A stretch of 64,000 bases of DNA, taken from the NCBI GenBank assembly GCA_003994795.1, contig AP018269.1, forward strand, positions 4,117,677 through 4,181,676. The letters are read 5' to 3'. Origin of the DNA: Cylindrospermum sp. NIES-4074. GTDB taxonomy: Bacteria; Cyanobacteriota; Cyanobacteriia; Cyanobacteriales; Nostocaceae. The stretch's first letter is position 1; each line of letters begins with the position of its first letter. The notes beneath the pieces are model-generated. The model saw only the letters and a list, made by a program, of their open reading frames with translations. It had not been told where the DNA came from and made no database searches. Below are positions 37,525 to 46,219 of this stretch, one piece after another. The translations under genes were made by a program, and so were the position numbers.

Positions 37525-37788
37525 ATGTCAGAAGAACGCCAAACTCAGTATTTTAATCTCATTGATGAACTTCTCAGATGTCCTAATGGTCAAGAACCAG
37601 AAGTATTAGAATCCCAACCAGAATTAATTGATGCTGGTTTAGTGCAGTCAATACTACAAGTAGCCACTATGTTTGCCCATGAAGGTAATCAAGATGGTGC
37701 TCAATTCTTATTTTTTATCGGGCGGGAATTAGCTAAACAATTGGGATTATATCCTGAAGTTTCTAATGAGGTTGCAAATAAGGAGTAA
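37525..37788 (+). CDS. Small helical protein resembling the N-terminal segment of cyanobacterial TPR/CHAT proteins
   Basis: The 87 residues, starting MSEERQTQYFNLIDELLRC, are acidic and helical. The pattern ERQ..YFNLI..LL.CPNG.E.E.L...PELIDAGLVQ is the leader segment that I know from large cyanobacterial TPR and CHAT proteins, here on its own. It has no signal peptide. The stop lies two bases before the next gene's ATG, so the genes are co-translated. Function unknown. Confidence 0.6.
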   Translation: MSEERQTQYFNLIDELLRCPNGQEPEVLESQPELIDAGLVQSILQVATMFAHEGNQDGAQFLFFIGRELAKQLGLYPEVSNEVANKE

Positions 37789-37790
37789 CA

Positions 37791-38102
37791 ATGCTATTGA
37801 CTTCAACTGACGCGGGACAAATAGCGTTAGAATTCCTCATGGCAGATTGGAATATCTCAGAAGATTACCGAGAGTGGTTTACAATTTTTAATTCTCGTCT
37901 AGTTGGTGAGAGTTGGTACATTGTAGAACTGGGTGTCGAAGGTTTTCCAGATAGGTGGTTTATTCAGGTTTACGACACAGGAGCCTGTGACCCAAACTAT
38001 ACATTTATTTCACCTATCCGTGGTTCTGAGGGATATATCGACTTACCAAATGTACCCGATATCGTCGCCGAGGTCTTAGTTTCAGAACGCAATGCTAGAT
38101 AA
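37791..38102 (+). CDS. Small conserved hypothetical protein
   Basis: The 103-residue product is acidic and strand-rich, with several Trp, Tyr and Phe residues (ADWNISEDYREWFTIFNSRL, then GFPDRWFIQVYDTG). It has no signal peptide or membrane segment. It resembles small immunity-type proteins in composition only, and no family is assigned. It lies two bases after the 87-residue gene and ends the small operon; a terminator hairpin follows at 38270. Confidence 0.55.
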   Translation: MLLTSTDAGQIALEFLMADWNISEDYREWFTIFNSRLVGESWYIVELGVEGFPDRWFIQVYDTGACDPNYTFISPIRGSEGYIDLPNVPDIVAEVLVSERNAR

Positions 38103-38269
38103 AAAATTCAAAATTGGTAAAGTCTAGGTAAATTTTGAATTCAGCATTTAAGATATAGAGATTTCGCAAAAATAAGTTAATTATCGTGTTTACAGAGTGA
38201 AAAAGTAATTTTGTAACTCAAGATAACATTCATAATTTTTTTAACTTTTGCTAAATATCTATTCTACAT

Positions 38270-38305
38270 AAAGGAGGTGATACTCAAACGAGTACACCTC
38301 CTTTT
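38270..38305 (+). terminator. Strong hairpin terminator
   Basis: AAAGGAGGTG (38270-38279) pairs with CACCTCCTTT (38295-38304), and TACTC pairs with GAGTA inside, leaving an AAAC loop. A T-run follows. It ends the three-gene transcript starting at 37055. Its left arm happens to equal the full ribosome-binding complement of 16S rRNA, but no gene starts there. Confidence 0.85.
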
Positions 38306-38365
38306 AATTGTTAGGAAAACACCCCTTAATCTAAATATAGCGCTTCTCGGTTGCGTGCAATACAC

Positions 38366-38398
38366 AATGTAGAGACTGTACTGTACGGTCTCTACATT
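38366..38398. repeat. Palindrome of the GTAGAGAC family
   Basis: AATGTAGAGACTGTA and the near-complementary TACGGTCTCTACATT form a 15-base-arm hairpin with one mismatch. It is preceded by the phrase TATAGCGCTTCTCGGTTGCG, which also occurs near 9570. Related palindromes lie at 16311, 22051 and 56522. Confidence 0.8.
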
Positions 38399-38606
38399 CT
38401 TAATGGCGGTGTATTTAATCCACATGAAAACCGCTTGATAGCTTGTGTTACCCTGCGCCTGCGGTATCTGGCTACAGTCGGCATTTAAATGAGCGCCAGA
38501 AACAGGTTTTAATTTTTAATTATTTAATGTGCTATTTAATATTTTCTTTGGAATAATCAGACAATTTGTCATCTTTAATTGACAAAATTATGTTATATTA
38601 AATAGC

Positions 38607-38972
38607 GTGATGGACGCTACAGAAATATCAGTTCAAATGATTGCTGAAGACATCCTAGCCAAAGAATTCACAAACGTCGTCAACCACTATTACCCAAAAA
38701 CTGGGGAACTACTAGACGGGTGCTATGTGAAAGTCATCACCTGTTTCTGGGGACGACCTGCTAAACGCTTTCAATACATAGGGATTTATTGCACTGGGGA
38801 GATGATGCCCTATGTGCAAGCTCAAAAAGAAATCCTCAGGGAAGTAGCAGACAATATGGGACTAATTCAGGTAGTCTGCATGAATGCCAAGCGATTGCTG
38901 CGTGATCCTGTGTCGAAACTCAAGCAGTCCGATCCCCGTTTATGGTTGGAGTTGCAATTAGTTGCAACATAA
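38607..38972 (+). CDS. Conserved hypothetical protein
   Basis: The protein of about 120 residues starts at the ATG at 38610 or the GTG at 38607. The sequence contains GCYVKVITCFWGRPAKRFQY and ends KQSDPRLWLELQLVAT. No signal, membrane segment or recognised motif is present. Two paired cysteines (about 52 and 69) could be structural. It starts a plus-strand group with the flavoprotein gene at 38999, separated by 26 bases. Confidence 0.6.
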   Translation: MMDATEISVQMIAEDILAKEFTNVVNHYYPKTGELLDGCYVKVITCFWGRPAKRFQYIGIYCTGEMMPYVQAQKEILREVADNMGLIQVVCMNAKRLLRDPVSKLKQSDPRLWLELQLVAT

Positions 38973-38998
38973 AATAGCGATCGCAAATTCCGCAAATA

Positions 38999-40003
38999 AT
39001 GAAAACTGGACTTTTCTGCAATTACGAAAATCATCACCAAGATGCCCGTCGCGCCATCTTAGAACAAGTTGAGCTAGTCAAGCAAGCGGAAAGCTTGGGT
39101 TTTGAACAAGCTTGGGTAAGTGAGCATCATTTCAACGAATCCAATCTCAGCCCGTCGCTGTTGCTGTTAATGGCACATTTAGCGGGCGTTACCTCAACTA
39201 TCCGCTTAGGCACAGCAGCAGTATTGCTGCCATTTCATAACCCCATCCGGGTAGCGGAAGATATAGCCACCTTAGATAACCTGTGCAATGGCAGGTTAGA
39301 ATTTGGGGTGGCTAAAGGTGGGCCTTTCCCCCAACAAAACAAGCATTTCGCTATCCCCATGAGTGAATCTCGCGCCCAAATGCTTGAGGCTACAGCATTG
39401 ATACAAAAGCTTTTATATGAAACCGACGTATCATTTAACGGGCAATTTTATCAATGCGCTAACCTCACCATTTACCCCAAACCATTGCAAAAACCAATTC
39501 CCGTATACGTCGCTAGTGGTGATGATAGTGCGATCGCATTTGCTGCCCAAAATTCCTTCAGCTTAATGGGAGGGCCGCCCTTTTCCCTAGAGAGACTGAA
39601 GAAAACAGTCAGCAAATATCGGGAATTCAACGCCAGCGGTGCAGAAAATTTCATGTTGGCACGCTTCTTTTTTGTTGGACAAACCGACGATGAAGCCGTG
39701 AGTGAAGCCTTACCTTTCATCCGCCAATTCAGCAAAAAAATGACAGCCAACTCGGCTCAAGTAATGCAGAACAGTGGACAAAAGCAGAAACCATTCGATC
39801 GCACAAATATCTGTTTTGAGGAAGACTACCTGATCGAGAACTCAATTATCGGTGATGTAAAAACCTGTCGCGACAAAATCAAAAAATTCCAGGACGAATT
39901 AAACCTTGGCACACTGGCGCTGAAACCCTCATCCTTAGCTCTGGCAAGGAACCTAGAGAGTTTGCAGCGCTACAATCAAGAGGTGCGAAATTATGTCTTC
40001 TAA
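38999..40003 (+). CDS. Luciferase-like flavin-dependent oxidoreductase
   Basis: The 334-residue protein belongs to the LLM class of TIM-barrel flavoproteins that use FMN or F420. EQAWVSEHHFNESNLSPSLLLL, IRLGTAAVLLPFHNPIRVAEDIATLDNL and GRLEFGVAKGG are standard landmarks. The catalytic details are unknown, and such enzymes often oxidise alkanes, sulfonates or aldehydes. It overlaps the following gene by 11 bases, so the two are translated together. It is distinct from the NtaA-type enzyme at 18743, which belongs to a longer subgroup. Confidence 0.87.
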   Translation: MKTGLFCNYENHHQDARRAILEQVELVKQAESLGFEQAWVSEHHFNESNLSPSLLLLMAHLAGVTSTIRLGTAAVLLPFHNPIRVAEDIATLDNLCNGRLEFGVAKGGPFPQQNKHFAIPMSESRAQMLEATALIQKLLYETDVSFNGQFYQCANLTIYPKPLQKPIPVYVASGDDSAIAFAAQNSFSLMGGPPFSLERLKKTVSKYREFNASGAENFMLARFFFVGQTDDEAVSEALPFIRQFSKKMTANSAQVMQNSGQKQKPFDRTNICFEEDYLIENSIIGDVKTCRDKIKKFQDELNLGTLALKPSSLALARNLESLQRYNQEVRNYVF

Positions 40004-40367
40004 ACTATCCTTGCTTCCTCCCGATGACTTACCTCCCGTTGAGGTAACGAAACAGGACGGAATGCTGCACATGGAGTTAGAACAGTCTATTGGCAGATGT
40101 TACTATAAAGCGTGCGATCGTATCACCCAAGTACTGTTATCTAACTGCCAGTGGTATCTCACAACCAATACCACCACCCTAATGCTGATCATAGACTGCC
40201 CTGACCTAGTATCCTACTGGCATATAGTCAGCAACATACCTCAGTTAGGCAATCGGCTAGAAAGGTTTACCAGCAACGCCAAAATCCGAGTTTATCCCCC
40301 CTTTGGCAAGGGAAAACCCTTTGAAATTGACATCAACGAAATATCAGCCTACCGAGATTGGCTCTAA
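39993..40367 (+). CDS. Conserved hypothetical protein, partner of the luciferase-like gene
   Basis: The 124-residue product (start MSSKLSLLPPDDLPPVEVTK) has no recognised domain. It contains a central hydrophobic strand (TLMLIIDCPDLVSYW) and a basic C-terminal part. The start overlaps the flavoprotein gene by 11 bases, which suggests a linked role. Possibly a small accessory or substrate-handling protein; no evidence beyond position. Confidence 0.55.
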   Translation: MSSKLSLLPPDDLPPVEVTKQDGMLHMELEQSIGRCYYKACDRITQVLLSNCQWYLTTNTTTLMLIIDCPDLVSYWHIVSNIPQLGNRLERFTSNAKIRVYPPFGKGKPFEIDINEISAYRDWL

Positions 40368-40717
40368 ATCCTAAATTCCTCTTCCATCTCAATAGCTTGA
40401 TCATATGATTTATCTTAGCCCCCCTTTTTAAGGGGGGTTGGGGGGATCTCAACCTGCAACTTCATAGACAGAGAGTATTAGCATCTTTGCAACACGTTAT
40501 CCTTAATAAGTAGGTTGGCGCAAATAATGTAGTAGGGTGTGTTACGGCTTCCGTAACGCACCGAAAGACAGAAAGAGTGCCGTACTTTCAGCAATAACAC
40601 AACGGCAATAAAGCGGGAGGAACATCCACACCGCTTTTTGCCTCCCCTTCAGCGATTTTATATTTAATTCAACACACCTATTGCAATACAAAATTTCATC
40701 AGGCATTAATAAAAGCA
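40368..40717. other. Intergenic region with hairpin repeats
   Basis: Between 40368 and 40717 a C-run/G-run hairpin (around 40418-40438) probably ends the preceding transcript. A second inverted repeat, GTGTGTTACGG-CTT-CCGTAACGCAC (40537-40561), is a dispersed palindrome of the type seen also at 41348. No gene is found here. The promoter of the methyltransferase must be close to 40680-40710. Confidence 0.6.
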
Positions 40718-41323
40718 ATGACCAGTAACTATATAACCGACAAAAAGCAACTTTTTGACCGCTGGGCACCCAGCTATGATTGGACATTTCCTTCCTTTAT
40801 TTACCAAGCCATTCACAAAAGATTACTCACCAAAGTTGAATTACCAGCCCAAGCAAATGTACTTGATTTAGGCTGTGGTACAGGACGTTTACTAGACCGA
40901 TTAGCAACTCAGTTTCCTAACCTACGCGGAACTGGATTAGATTTCTCATCCCAAATGTTGCGGGTAGCTAGACAAAACAACCGCCACCATCCACGGTTAA
41001 TTTATCTTGAAGGTAATGCTGAATCTCTACCCTTTGCCGAAGGTCAATTTGATGCCGTTTTTAACTCCATCAGCTTCTTACACTATCCCGAACCACAACA
41101 AGTTTTAAACGAAGTAAAGCGAGTGCTTTCTCCCGGTGGAAGGTTCTACTTAGTTGATATCACTTCCAAAAAACAAGCATCCCAACTAATAGCAAATTCT
41201 CCCGCAAGAATTAGATTTTATAGCCAAGAAAGTCGTGAACAGTTAGGTAACGATGCAGGACTATTATGTGTAGGTCACTATTATTTATTAGGGCCAGTCT
41301 TGCTGACAATTTTTGAAAAATAG
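40718..41323 (+). CDS. Class I SAM-dependent methyltransferase (UbiE-like)
   Basis: The 201-residue enzyme carries motif I VLDLGCGTGRLLDRLA, GTGLDFSSQMLRVAR with the acidic ligand, EGNAESLPFAEGQFDAVFNS, and LSPGGRFYLVDI, as in the UbiE/menaquinone-type methyltransferase group. It is shorter than UbiE proper, and the target is unknown. It has its own short intergenic regions on both sides and seems to be a single-gene transcript. The start ATG at 40718 is the only good one before the motif. Confidence 0.82.
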   Translation: MTSNYITDKKQLFDRWAPSYDWTFPSFIYQAIHKRLLTKVELPAQANVLDLGCGTGRLLDRLATQFPNLRGTGLDFSSQMLRVARQNNRHHPRLIYLEGNAESLPFAEGQFDAVFNSISFLHYPEPQQVLNEVKRVLSPGGRFYLVDITSKKQASQLIANSPARIRFYSQESREQLGNDAGLLCVGHYYLLGPVLLTIFEK

Positions 41324-41347
41324 GTAAATTTTTATTTCAGCATATTA

Positions 41348-41410
41348 GTAGGGTGCATCAGACTCGATAATTCGGCAATCAACAAGTTTTCAGCATCTGA
41401 CGCACCCTAC
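41348..41410. repeat. Dispersed palindromic repeat
   Basis: GTAGGGTGCATCAGA (41348-41362) and TCTGACGCACCCTAC (41396-41410) are inverted copies with one mismatch around a 33-base centre. It is 25 bases past the methyltransferase stop and could terminate it. Related GTAGGGTG repeats are at about 40533 and 47824 (reverse complement). Confidence 0.75.
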
Positions 41411-41482
41411 AATCTTACATTGAGTGCAACACTCGCGTAAATCCTATTCAGTTTAAAATCTAAAATAAGTTATTTAACTAAT

Positions 41483-41902
41483 TCAATGAGAGTTTGTTAA
41501 TTCCTCAATCAATTGCTCAGGAGTGAGAATTCGCGGAGTCACAACAGGGAAATCTTGAGGATTACGGGTAATAATTGCATCTAATTGATTTAATACAGCA
41601 GTTGAGTATTGAATAGCATCTTCAAAATCTTTAAAATTGGCTGTGAGAGCCATTGTAATTACAGCCTGATTTACCGTAGCAATTTGACAGAAGGTAACTA
41701 ACTGCATTAAATAAGTAAGCGTCCAATCTCGACCTCTAGCTTTACGGATGATGTAATACAAATCACTAAGGGTTGAAGCTGAAATATAACCTTCAATTTG
41801 CCCTTGTTCAATCAGTGATAAAACTTGTTCACTTGCATCCCAAAAAGGCTCTCTTTCCAGAGCATCATCAACAATGATATTAGTATCTAGCAAGACTTTC
41901 AC
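41483..41902 (-). CDS. PIN-domain ribonuclease toxin (VapC-like)
   Basis: The 139-residue protein begins MKVLLDTNIIVDDALERE, the PIN motif with Asp6 and the second acid in the same strand. The acidic residues of the PIN active site continue in NFKDFEDAIQY and in the C-terminal DAIITRNPQDF. PIN toxins cut RNA in a metal-dependent manner. The 4-base overlap with the preceding gene (41899-41902) marks it as the second gene of an antitoxin-toxin pair. The length is normal. Other PIN-domain functions cannot be excluded. Confidence 0.82.
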   Translation of the reverse strand: MKVLLDTNIIVDDALEREPFWDASEQVLSLIEQGQIEGYISASTLSDLYYIIRKARGRDWTLTYLMQLVTFCQIATVNQAVITMALTANFKDFEDAIQYSTAVLNQLDAIITRNPQDFPVVTPRILTPEQLIEELTNSH

Positions 41903-42183
41903 AGGTTATGTTTCTCCTTCAAATACTCCCATTTAGCTTGATCTGGATCAAAGTTTGGTGGAACGGGTGGGGCATTTTCAAATAAACCCTCAAATGCTTT
42001 TACCCTAGATTTTCTCTTTGGTGTTTCTGGTGCTGGTTCACTTGCTGATACTGTAGCATTATCAAGCGTTTCAGCAGCTTGCCAAACTATCACTTCCACA
42101 TCTCCGGGAGGTAAATTCACAGGTTCAGTAATTACCAAGTTACCTGCTGGGTCAATTTTTCCTTTGAGTTTGTATGCTTGCAT
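41899..42183 (-). CDS. Antitoxin partner of the PIN-domain toxin
   Basis: The 94-residue protein starts MQAYKLKGKIDPAGNLVITE, an AbrB-like or small beta-strand N-terminus common in cyanobacterial antitoxins, then a linker rich in Pro, Ala and Thr, and a charged C-terminal tail likely to wrap around the toxin. It overlaps the toxin gene by 4 bases. The exact antitoxin family is not named. Confidence 0.7.
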   Translation of the reverse strand: MQAYKLKGKIDPAGNLVITEPVNLPPGDVEVIVWQAAETLDNATVSASEPAPETPKRKSRVKAFEGLFENAPPVPPNFDPDQAKWEYLKEKHNL

Positions 42184-42261
42184 GATATTTTTCCTATCAC
42201 TCTGTTTCTACATTATCTCGCATTAGACAAATTCAGTGCTATTAACAAATCAATTTTCAAT

Positions 42262-42477
42262 TTATCTTCCCACACTGGGATCTCGTACATCAGCGAAATC
42301 CTCATCAGTAAATATAATTTCTTCGCTTTGAATTACCCTTCTAAATTTTTGTAATCCCTCCCAGAAATTATCCCCTCTAGATTCCTCCTTTTTTTTACGA
42401 AGAAACTCAAATAAATACTCTCGCTCTTCTGTAGGCAAACTTTCAATAGAATTAATAATTTCTTGTAAAGTCATCAT
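42262..42477 (-). CDS. Small toxin-antitoxin-associated protein
   Basis: The 71-residue product starts MMTLQEIINSIESLPTEERE, a helical pattern often seen in cyanobacterial addiction-module components, followed by a charged region and DEDFADVRDPSVGR at the end. It lies nine bases downstream of another addiction-module protein on the same strand. No toxin fold is visible, so it may be an antitoxin without its toxin or part of a broken pair. Confidence 0.55.
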   Translation of the reverse strand: MMTLQEIINSIESLPTEEREYLFEFLRKKKEESRGDNFWEGLQKFRRVIQSEEIIFTDEDFADVRDPSVGR

Positions 42478-42485
42478 AGAACCTA

Positions 42486-42815
42486 CTAATCAAGTAAATC
42501 AGCGATCAAATCATCAACGCTTCCCCGCTTTGCTGTCCCATCCTTAAAAGCCTGTGTCACCTCCTGAGCATTAGCCAAAATTTCAACCCGCCGATTCTCA
42601 ATTTGCTCTTGAGCTAAACCCACTTCTCCAGAAATTGGCTCAACTGTATAATTACGAATTTCATCCCGGCGTTTTTTAGCTTCTATATTCCAACTATTTT
42701 GGATATTTTCATCAATATCAGATTCTAGACTTTCAATTAGTTTTTCTACTAAAAATACTCTGGTAGCACTGGGTAAAAACAAGGCTTCCTGAATTAATTC
42801 TTCAACTGATAGCAT
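42486..42815 (-). CDS. Addiction-module component protein
   Basis: The first 60 residues, starting MLSVEELIQEALFLPSATRV and including VFLVEKLIESLE and EAKKRRDEIRNY, fit the addiction-module antitoxin component family (about 70-80 residues, partner of ParE/RelE toxins). About 40 extra residues follow and end LIADLLD. No ParE-type toxin gene is adjacent; the following gene is a small helical protein. It is likely a remnant or an unusual pair. Confidence 0.65.
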   Translation of the reverse strand: MLSVEELIQEALFLPSATRVFLVEKLIESLESDIDENIQNSWNIEAKKRRDEIRNYTVEPISGEVGLAQEQIENRRVEILANAQEVTQAFKDGTAKRGSVDDLIADLLD

Positions 42816-42975
42816 AATGATTCATTCCAGTAGATTGAATTGAGAATAGGCAGAAAATTTTTATGCACTAAATATTTTATCATTCCTTCGGTTGATATGT
42901 CATGTTTCCTATGACTCTGTTCCTACATTGTCTCGCATTTAGTAGTGTTTAAAGTTAAAAACTACTACCAGAAAT

Positions 42976-45222
42976 TCACATACAATGTTTGAGATTAGTA
43001 TTTGACGACGGAATTCCGCCGAAAAAATCCTTACCTGCCTCCAATATTTTAATAATTTCCTCAATGCGCTCTTTTGATTCTATGGTTGGAGAAGTTATTT
43101 CACGTAGGTGTTCAATATTTTTTTCCCAGTCTGCTTCAACTGCATCAGTACCTTGTTCAAAACTCTTAGTTGTATCTTTCCAAAACTGATCAATTCCATC
43201 TGTGAATTTATCAATCACACCCTGTCCTTGAAAATATTTAACAGTTTCCTTTGCTAGACGTTTCTGCCAAGATTCTCCAAATAAATTCCATACACCAAAA
43301 GCTATTGCAGCAGCTATACCAATACCAAGAACTATCGGGCCACCAATAGCTGCTATGAAAGAAATTACAGCAGCAGTACCTCCAAGACTAATACCCAATG
43401 CTGATAACAAACTAACTAATTGAGCTACTAGAATATAACCACCAAGATTACCTAATGTAGCTGCCCAAGCAGACAAAGCACCGATGCTACTTAAACCTGC
43501 AAGACCCCCAAGAAAAGAACCTTTAGCATCAAACGGTATTTCCATAGACATATCAAAATTTGGTACTTTTAACAAAGCCTCTTGATATGAACCCAGGAAA
43601 TCCTCAATTGCAGGTGTTAATTTATCAGAATTTAATTTAATTATCCCTTGTAACTCATATTGAAGTTTCTCTATCAAATAACCAGAAATACCATCTTTAG
43701 CTTCTTTTTTATTGTCATATTGAGAGCGAATAATTGCTTCGACGGAATCAACAGTAAATAGTTGGTTGGTATATTTTTTAAAGGAAGCTTGAGTATCTTT
43801 CTGTAAGTCACTAATAACTTTGAGTACATTATCACGTTTTTTCTGAGTTTCTTGTTTACGAAATAGTTCATTCTCTTCGAGTGTTTGTAGTTGCTTACGT
43901 CGCAAATCTATATCATCAAGAGTTTTTTGGTATGCCTCTATTTGATTGGCATAGTTATTTGTATTAGCTTCTTTTATTGCATTTATTTCTCGTTCAACAC
44001 GACATATAAAAATATGAGGAAGTAATTTGTCTACTAATTTAGTAAAATCATCAAATAAACTTTGACATCTATCAGGTCTTTCTGACCAAAAAGTAAAAAA
44101 TCTTGCTTGTAAGTCTTGCTGAAAAATCTCACGATTTGTTGCGTCTCTATGAGCTTTTAACGCCCCTTCATTAACTTGTTTATAGAGTCTTCTTGCACCT
44201 CCAGATGGTATTCCCTTAAGTTGATGATCAGAGATACTTGGATCAGCATGAGTAGCAACAATGAATAGATTACCCAAGGTTGGAAAATTACTACATTCAT
44301 TCTCAGGTATAGGAAGTAGACTCAATAAATTACTAAGACGCGACATATCTTGAGCATTGATATGCCCTTTAGCTGGTGAAGCATACAAAACTACATCAGC
44401 TATCTGTGCAGCACTATTGGCTTTTTCTACATCCTTAGACAATTCATCTGGCTGATCTGAGAAACCAGGAAGGTCTATTAGGTTACAAGCTTTTAGAAGG
44501 GGTGAGTCAATATAAACTACAGCCGCATGAGCAGCTATATCTTCATTTTCTCCATGTACTCCATATCTTTGTAAAACATCAAAACTTCCTGCTTGAATAC
44601 AATACTTTTCAAACCGTTCTTGGTCATCCAAAAGCAAGAAGTCAATAATTTGTTTACCTTTTTCATTTTTTAGCCAAAAATCATCATTAACAATCAGTAC
44701 ATCATCCTGACACCATTGAGGACGGTCTTCTATATGACGAATAAATGTAATAACTCTAGTGGCTGGTTGATAACCAACGGGCAAATTTTTACTACCCAAC
44801 ATAGTATTTGCTAGATGTGATTTACCAGCGTCAAAACCTCCAGTCAAAACCACGTTAGGTTTTTGTTTATACCGTTTAAGTCTTTGTCGAAAATCATTCG
44901 GAGTAGCTGGTGGTGTTGGTATATCTAGTTTGTCTATAGGAGGATTAGAATCAATGTACTGATTAAGTAAATTTAGCCTGCGATAAAGTTCAGTGTATGG
45001 AGAGCCTGGATCAATTCCTTTAAGTGGTGGTATCGGTGCTGACATAGCTGTAGCGAGGTCAACACCCAATATTTGCAGCCATTTCACTAAAAGTCCCATT
45101 GGAACGGTATCAGAAGCCTGCTCATAAAGATTAACTTGCATCTTAGAAATACCCAAGGCATTCGCCACATCTACTTGATCTATACCCGCGTTTTGGCGAT
45201 ATCTCAGTAAGTCAATATTCAT
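42976..45222 (-). CDS. Dynamin-like GTPase with N-terminal helix-turn-helix domain
   Basis: The 748-residue protein starts with an XRE-type helix-turn-helix (residues about 1-60: YRQNAGIDQVDVANALGISK). Then comes a dynamin-type GTPase domain with P-loop GGFDAGKS at 128-135, G3 DLPG at 250-253, and THAD at about 324-327 (G4-like). Coiled-coil helices fill 410-560, and hydrophobic segments at about 570-665 could enter a membrane. DNA-binding and membrane-fission folds in one protein is unusual. The surrounding toxin-antitoxin genes make a defence or stress role plausible, but this is inference. No second dynamin partner is adjacent. Confidence 0.8.
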   Translation of the reverse strand: MNIDLLRYRQNAGIDQVDVANALGISKMQVNLYEQASDTVPMGLLVKWLQILGVDLATAMSAPIPPLKGIDPGSPYTELYRRLNLLNQYIDSNPPIDKLDIPTPPATPNDFRQRLKRYKQKPNVVLTGGFDAGKSHLANTMLGSKNLPVGYQPATRVITFIRHIEDRPQWCQDDVLIVNDDFWLKNEKGKQIIDFLLLDDQERFEKYCIQAGSFDVLQRYGVHGENEDIAAHAAVVYIDSPLLKACNLIDLPGFSDQPDELSKDVEKANSAAQIADVVLYASPAKGHINAQDMSRLSNLLSLLPIPENECSNFPTLGNLFIVATHADPSISDHQLKGIPSGGARRLYKQVNEGALKAHRDATNREIFQQDLQARFFTFWSERPDRCQSLFDDFTKLVDKLLPHIFICRVEREINAIKEANTNNYANQIEAYQKTLDDIDLRRKQLQTLEENELFRKQETQKKRDNVLKVISDLQKDTQASFKKYTNQLFTVDSVEAIIRSQYDNKKEAKDGISGYLIEKLQYELQGIIKLNSDKLTPAIEDFLGSYQEALLKVPNFDMSMEIPFDAKGSFLGGLAGLSSIGALSAWAATLGNLGGYILVAQLVSLLSALGISLGGTAAVISFIAAIGGPIVLGIGIAAAIAFGVWNLFGESWQKRLAKETVKYFQGQGVIDKFTDGIDQFWKDTTKSFEQGTDAVEADWEKNIEHLREITSPTIESKERIEEIIKILEAGKDFFGGIPSSNTNLKHCM

Positions 45223-45349
45223 TTTTGTATCTTTAACTAACTAAATCACAGTGAAATATACTGTAACATAGTTGTTGCTAGCTTTATGCCAGTATTAATA
45301 CTGAAAACACAAATACTTATTTCAATGCAAACATAGAAATTATACCTTG

Positions 45350-45395
45350 TTCCCAGTCTCTGACTGGGAATGCCTTCTGGGAGGTTCTACCTCCC
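45350..45395. terminator. Twin hairpins at the end of the hyp operon
   Basis: TTCCCAGTC-TCT-GACTGGGAA (45350-45370) and GGGAGG-TTCTA-CCTCCC (45379-45395) form two hairpins immediately after the hypB stop codon region. They sit between hypB and the convergently arranged dynamin gene's promoter region and may end the long hyp transcript or act as REP-like elements. Confidence 0.65.
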
Positions 45396-45397
45396 GT

Positions 45398-46219
45398 TTA
45401 AGCGGAATTATTAACCTGCTGTGTTAACCACGTATACCAATTTTTTAACCCCTCACCAGTAGTTGCAGAAACCTGGAAAATCTTGATTTGTGGGTTTACC
45501 TGTTTTGCATATTCAATACAGCGTTGCACATCAAATTGCACATAAGGCAACAAATCAATTTTCGTGAGAATCATAACCTCACTAGCGCGAAACATATGAG
45601 GATATTTAATTGGTTTATCTTCTCCCTCGGTGACAGAGAGAATTACCACTTTTGCCTGTTCACCTAAATCAAATAAAGCCGGACAAACTAAATTACCGAC
45701 ATTTTCAATCATCACAATTGAATCTAAAGGCGGGTTTAGTTGTTGTAAACCCTTTTCTATCATTGAAGCATCTAAATGGCAGCCTGTACCCGTGTTTATT
45801 TGGACAACTTTACAACCCGTTTCTTTAATCTTTTGGGCATCATTAGTTGTTTCTTGGTCGCCTTCAATGACACTGATAGATAACTTATTTTTTAAATCAT
45901 TAATAGTTCGAGTCAATAAAGTAGTTTTCCCTGCACCAGGGGAACTCATTAAATTTAAGGCGAGAATATTTCGACCTTTGAACCAGCCGCGATTTTGGGC
46001 AGCTAACAGGTTATTTTTGGCTAAGATATTCTCTTCTAAAGATATGGTTGTATTATGTATTTTGGCATGAATTTGCGATGCTTCGCCGTGACTGTGGGAA
46101 TGGGTGATAACAGTACCATCTAGTAAGGTATGAGTATGATGGTTATGTTTAACTTCACCCGTCTCTAAATTGGTGATTTTTGGTTCTGCATCATCTGAAC
46201 AACCGCAGGTTACACACAT
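45398..46219 (-). CDS. hypB: Hydrogenase nickel incorporation protein HypB
   Basis: HypB is a GTPase that delivers nickel to [NiFe]-hydrogenase. The N-terminal metal site MCVTCGCSDD is followed by a histidine-rich stretch (HNHHTHTLLDGTVITHSHSH) that can store nickel. The GTPase has P-loop NLMSSPGAGKTTL at about 90-100, the GTP-binding segment VIEGDQETTNDAQKI, and LTKIDLLPY at about 225. The 273-residue length fits. It overlaps hypA by 10 bases and is the last gene of the operon. Confidence 0.95.
   Translation of the reverse strand: MCVTCGCSDDAEPKITNLETGEVKHNHHTHTLLDGTVITHSHSHGEASQIHAKIHNTTISLEENILAKNNLLAAQNRGWFKGRNILALNLMSSPGAGKTTLLTRTINDLKNKLSISVIEGDQETTNDAQKIKETGCKVVQINTGTGCHLDASMIEKGLQQLNPPLDSIVMIENVGNLVCPALFDLGEQAKVVILSVTEGEDKPIKYPHMFRASEVMILTKIDLLPYVQFDVQRCIEYAKQVNPQIKIFQVSATTGEGLKNWYTWLTQQVNNSA

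Noticed and set aside
38270-38280. A strong ribosome binding site AAAGGAGGTGA
   Set aside because: No gene starts downstream at a usable distance; the sequence is the left arm of a terminator hairpin.
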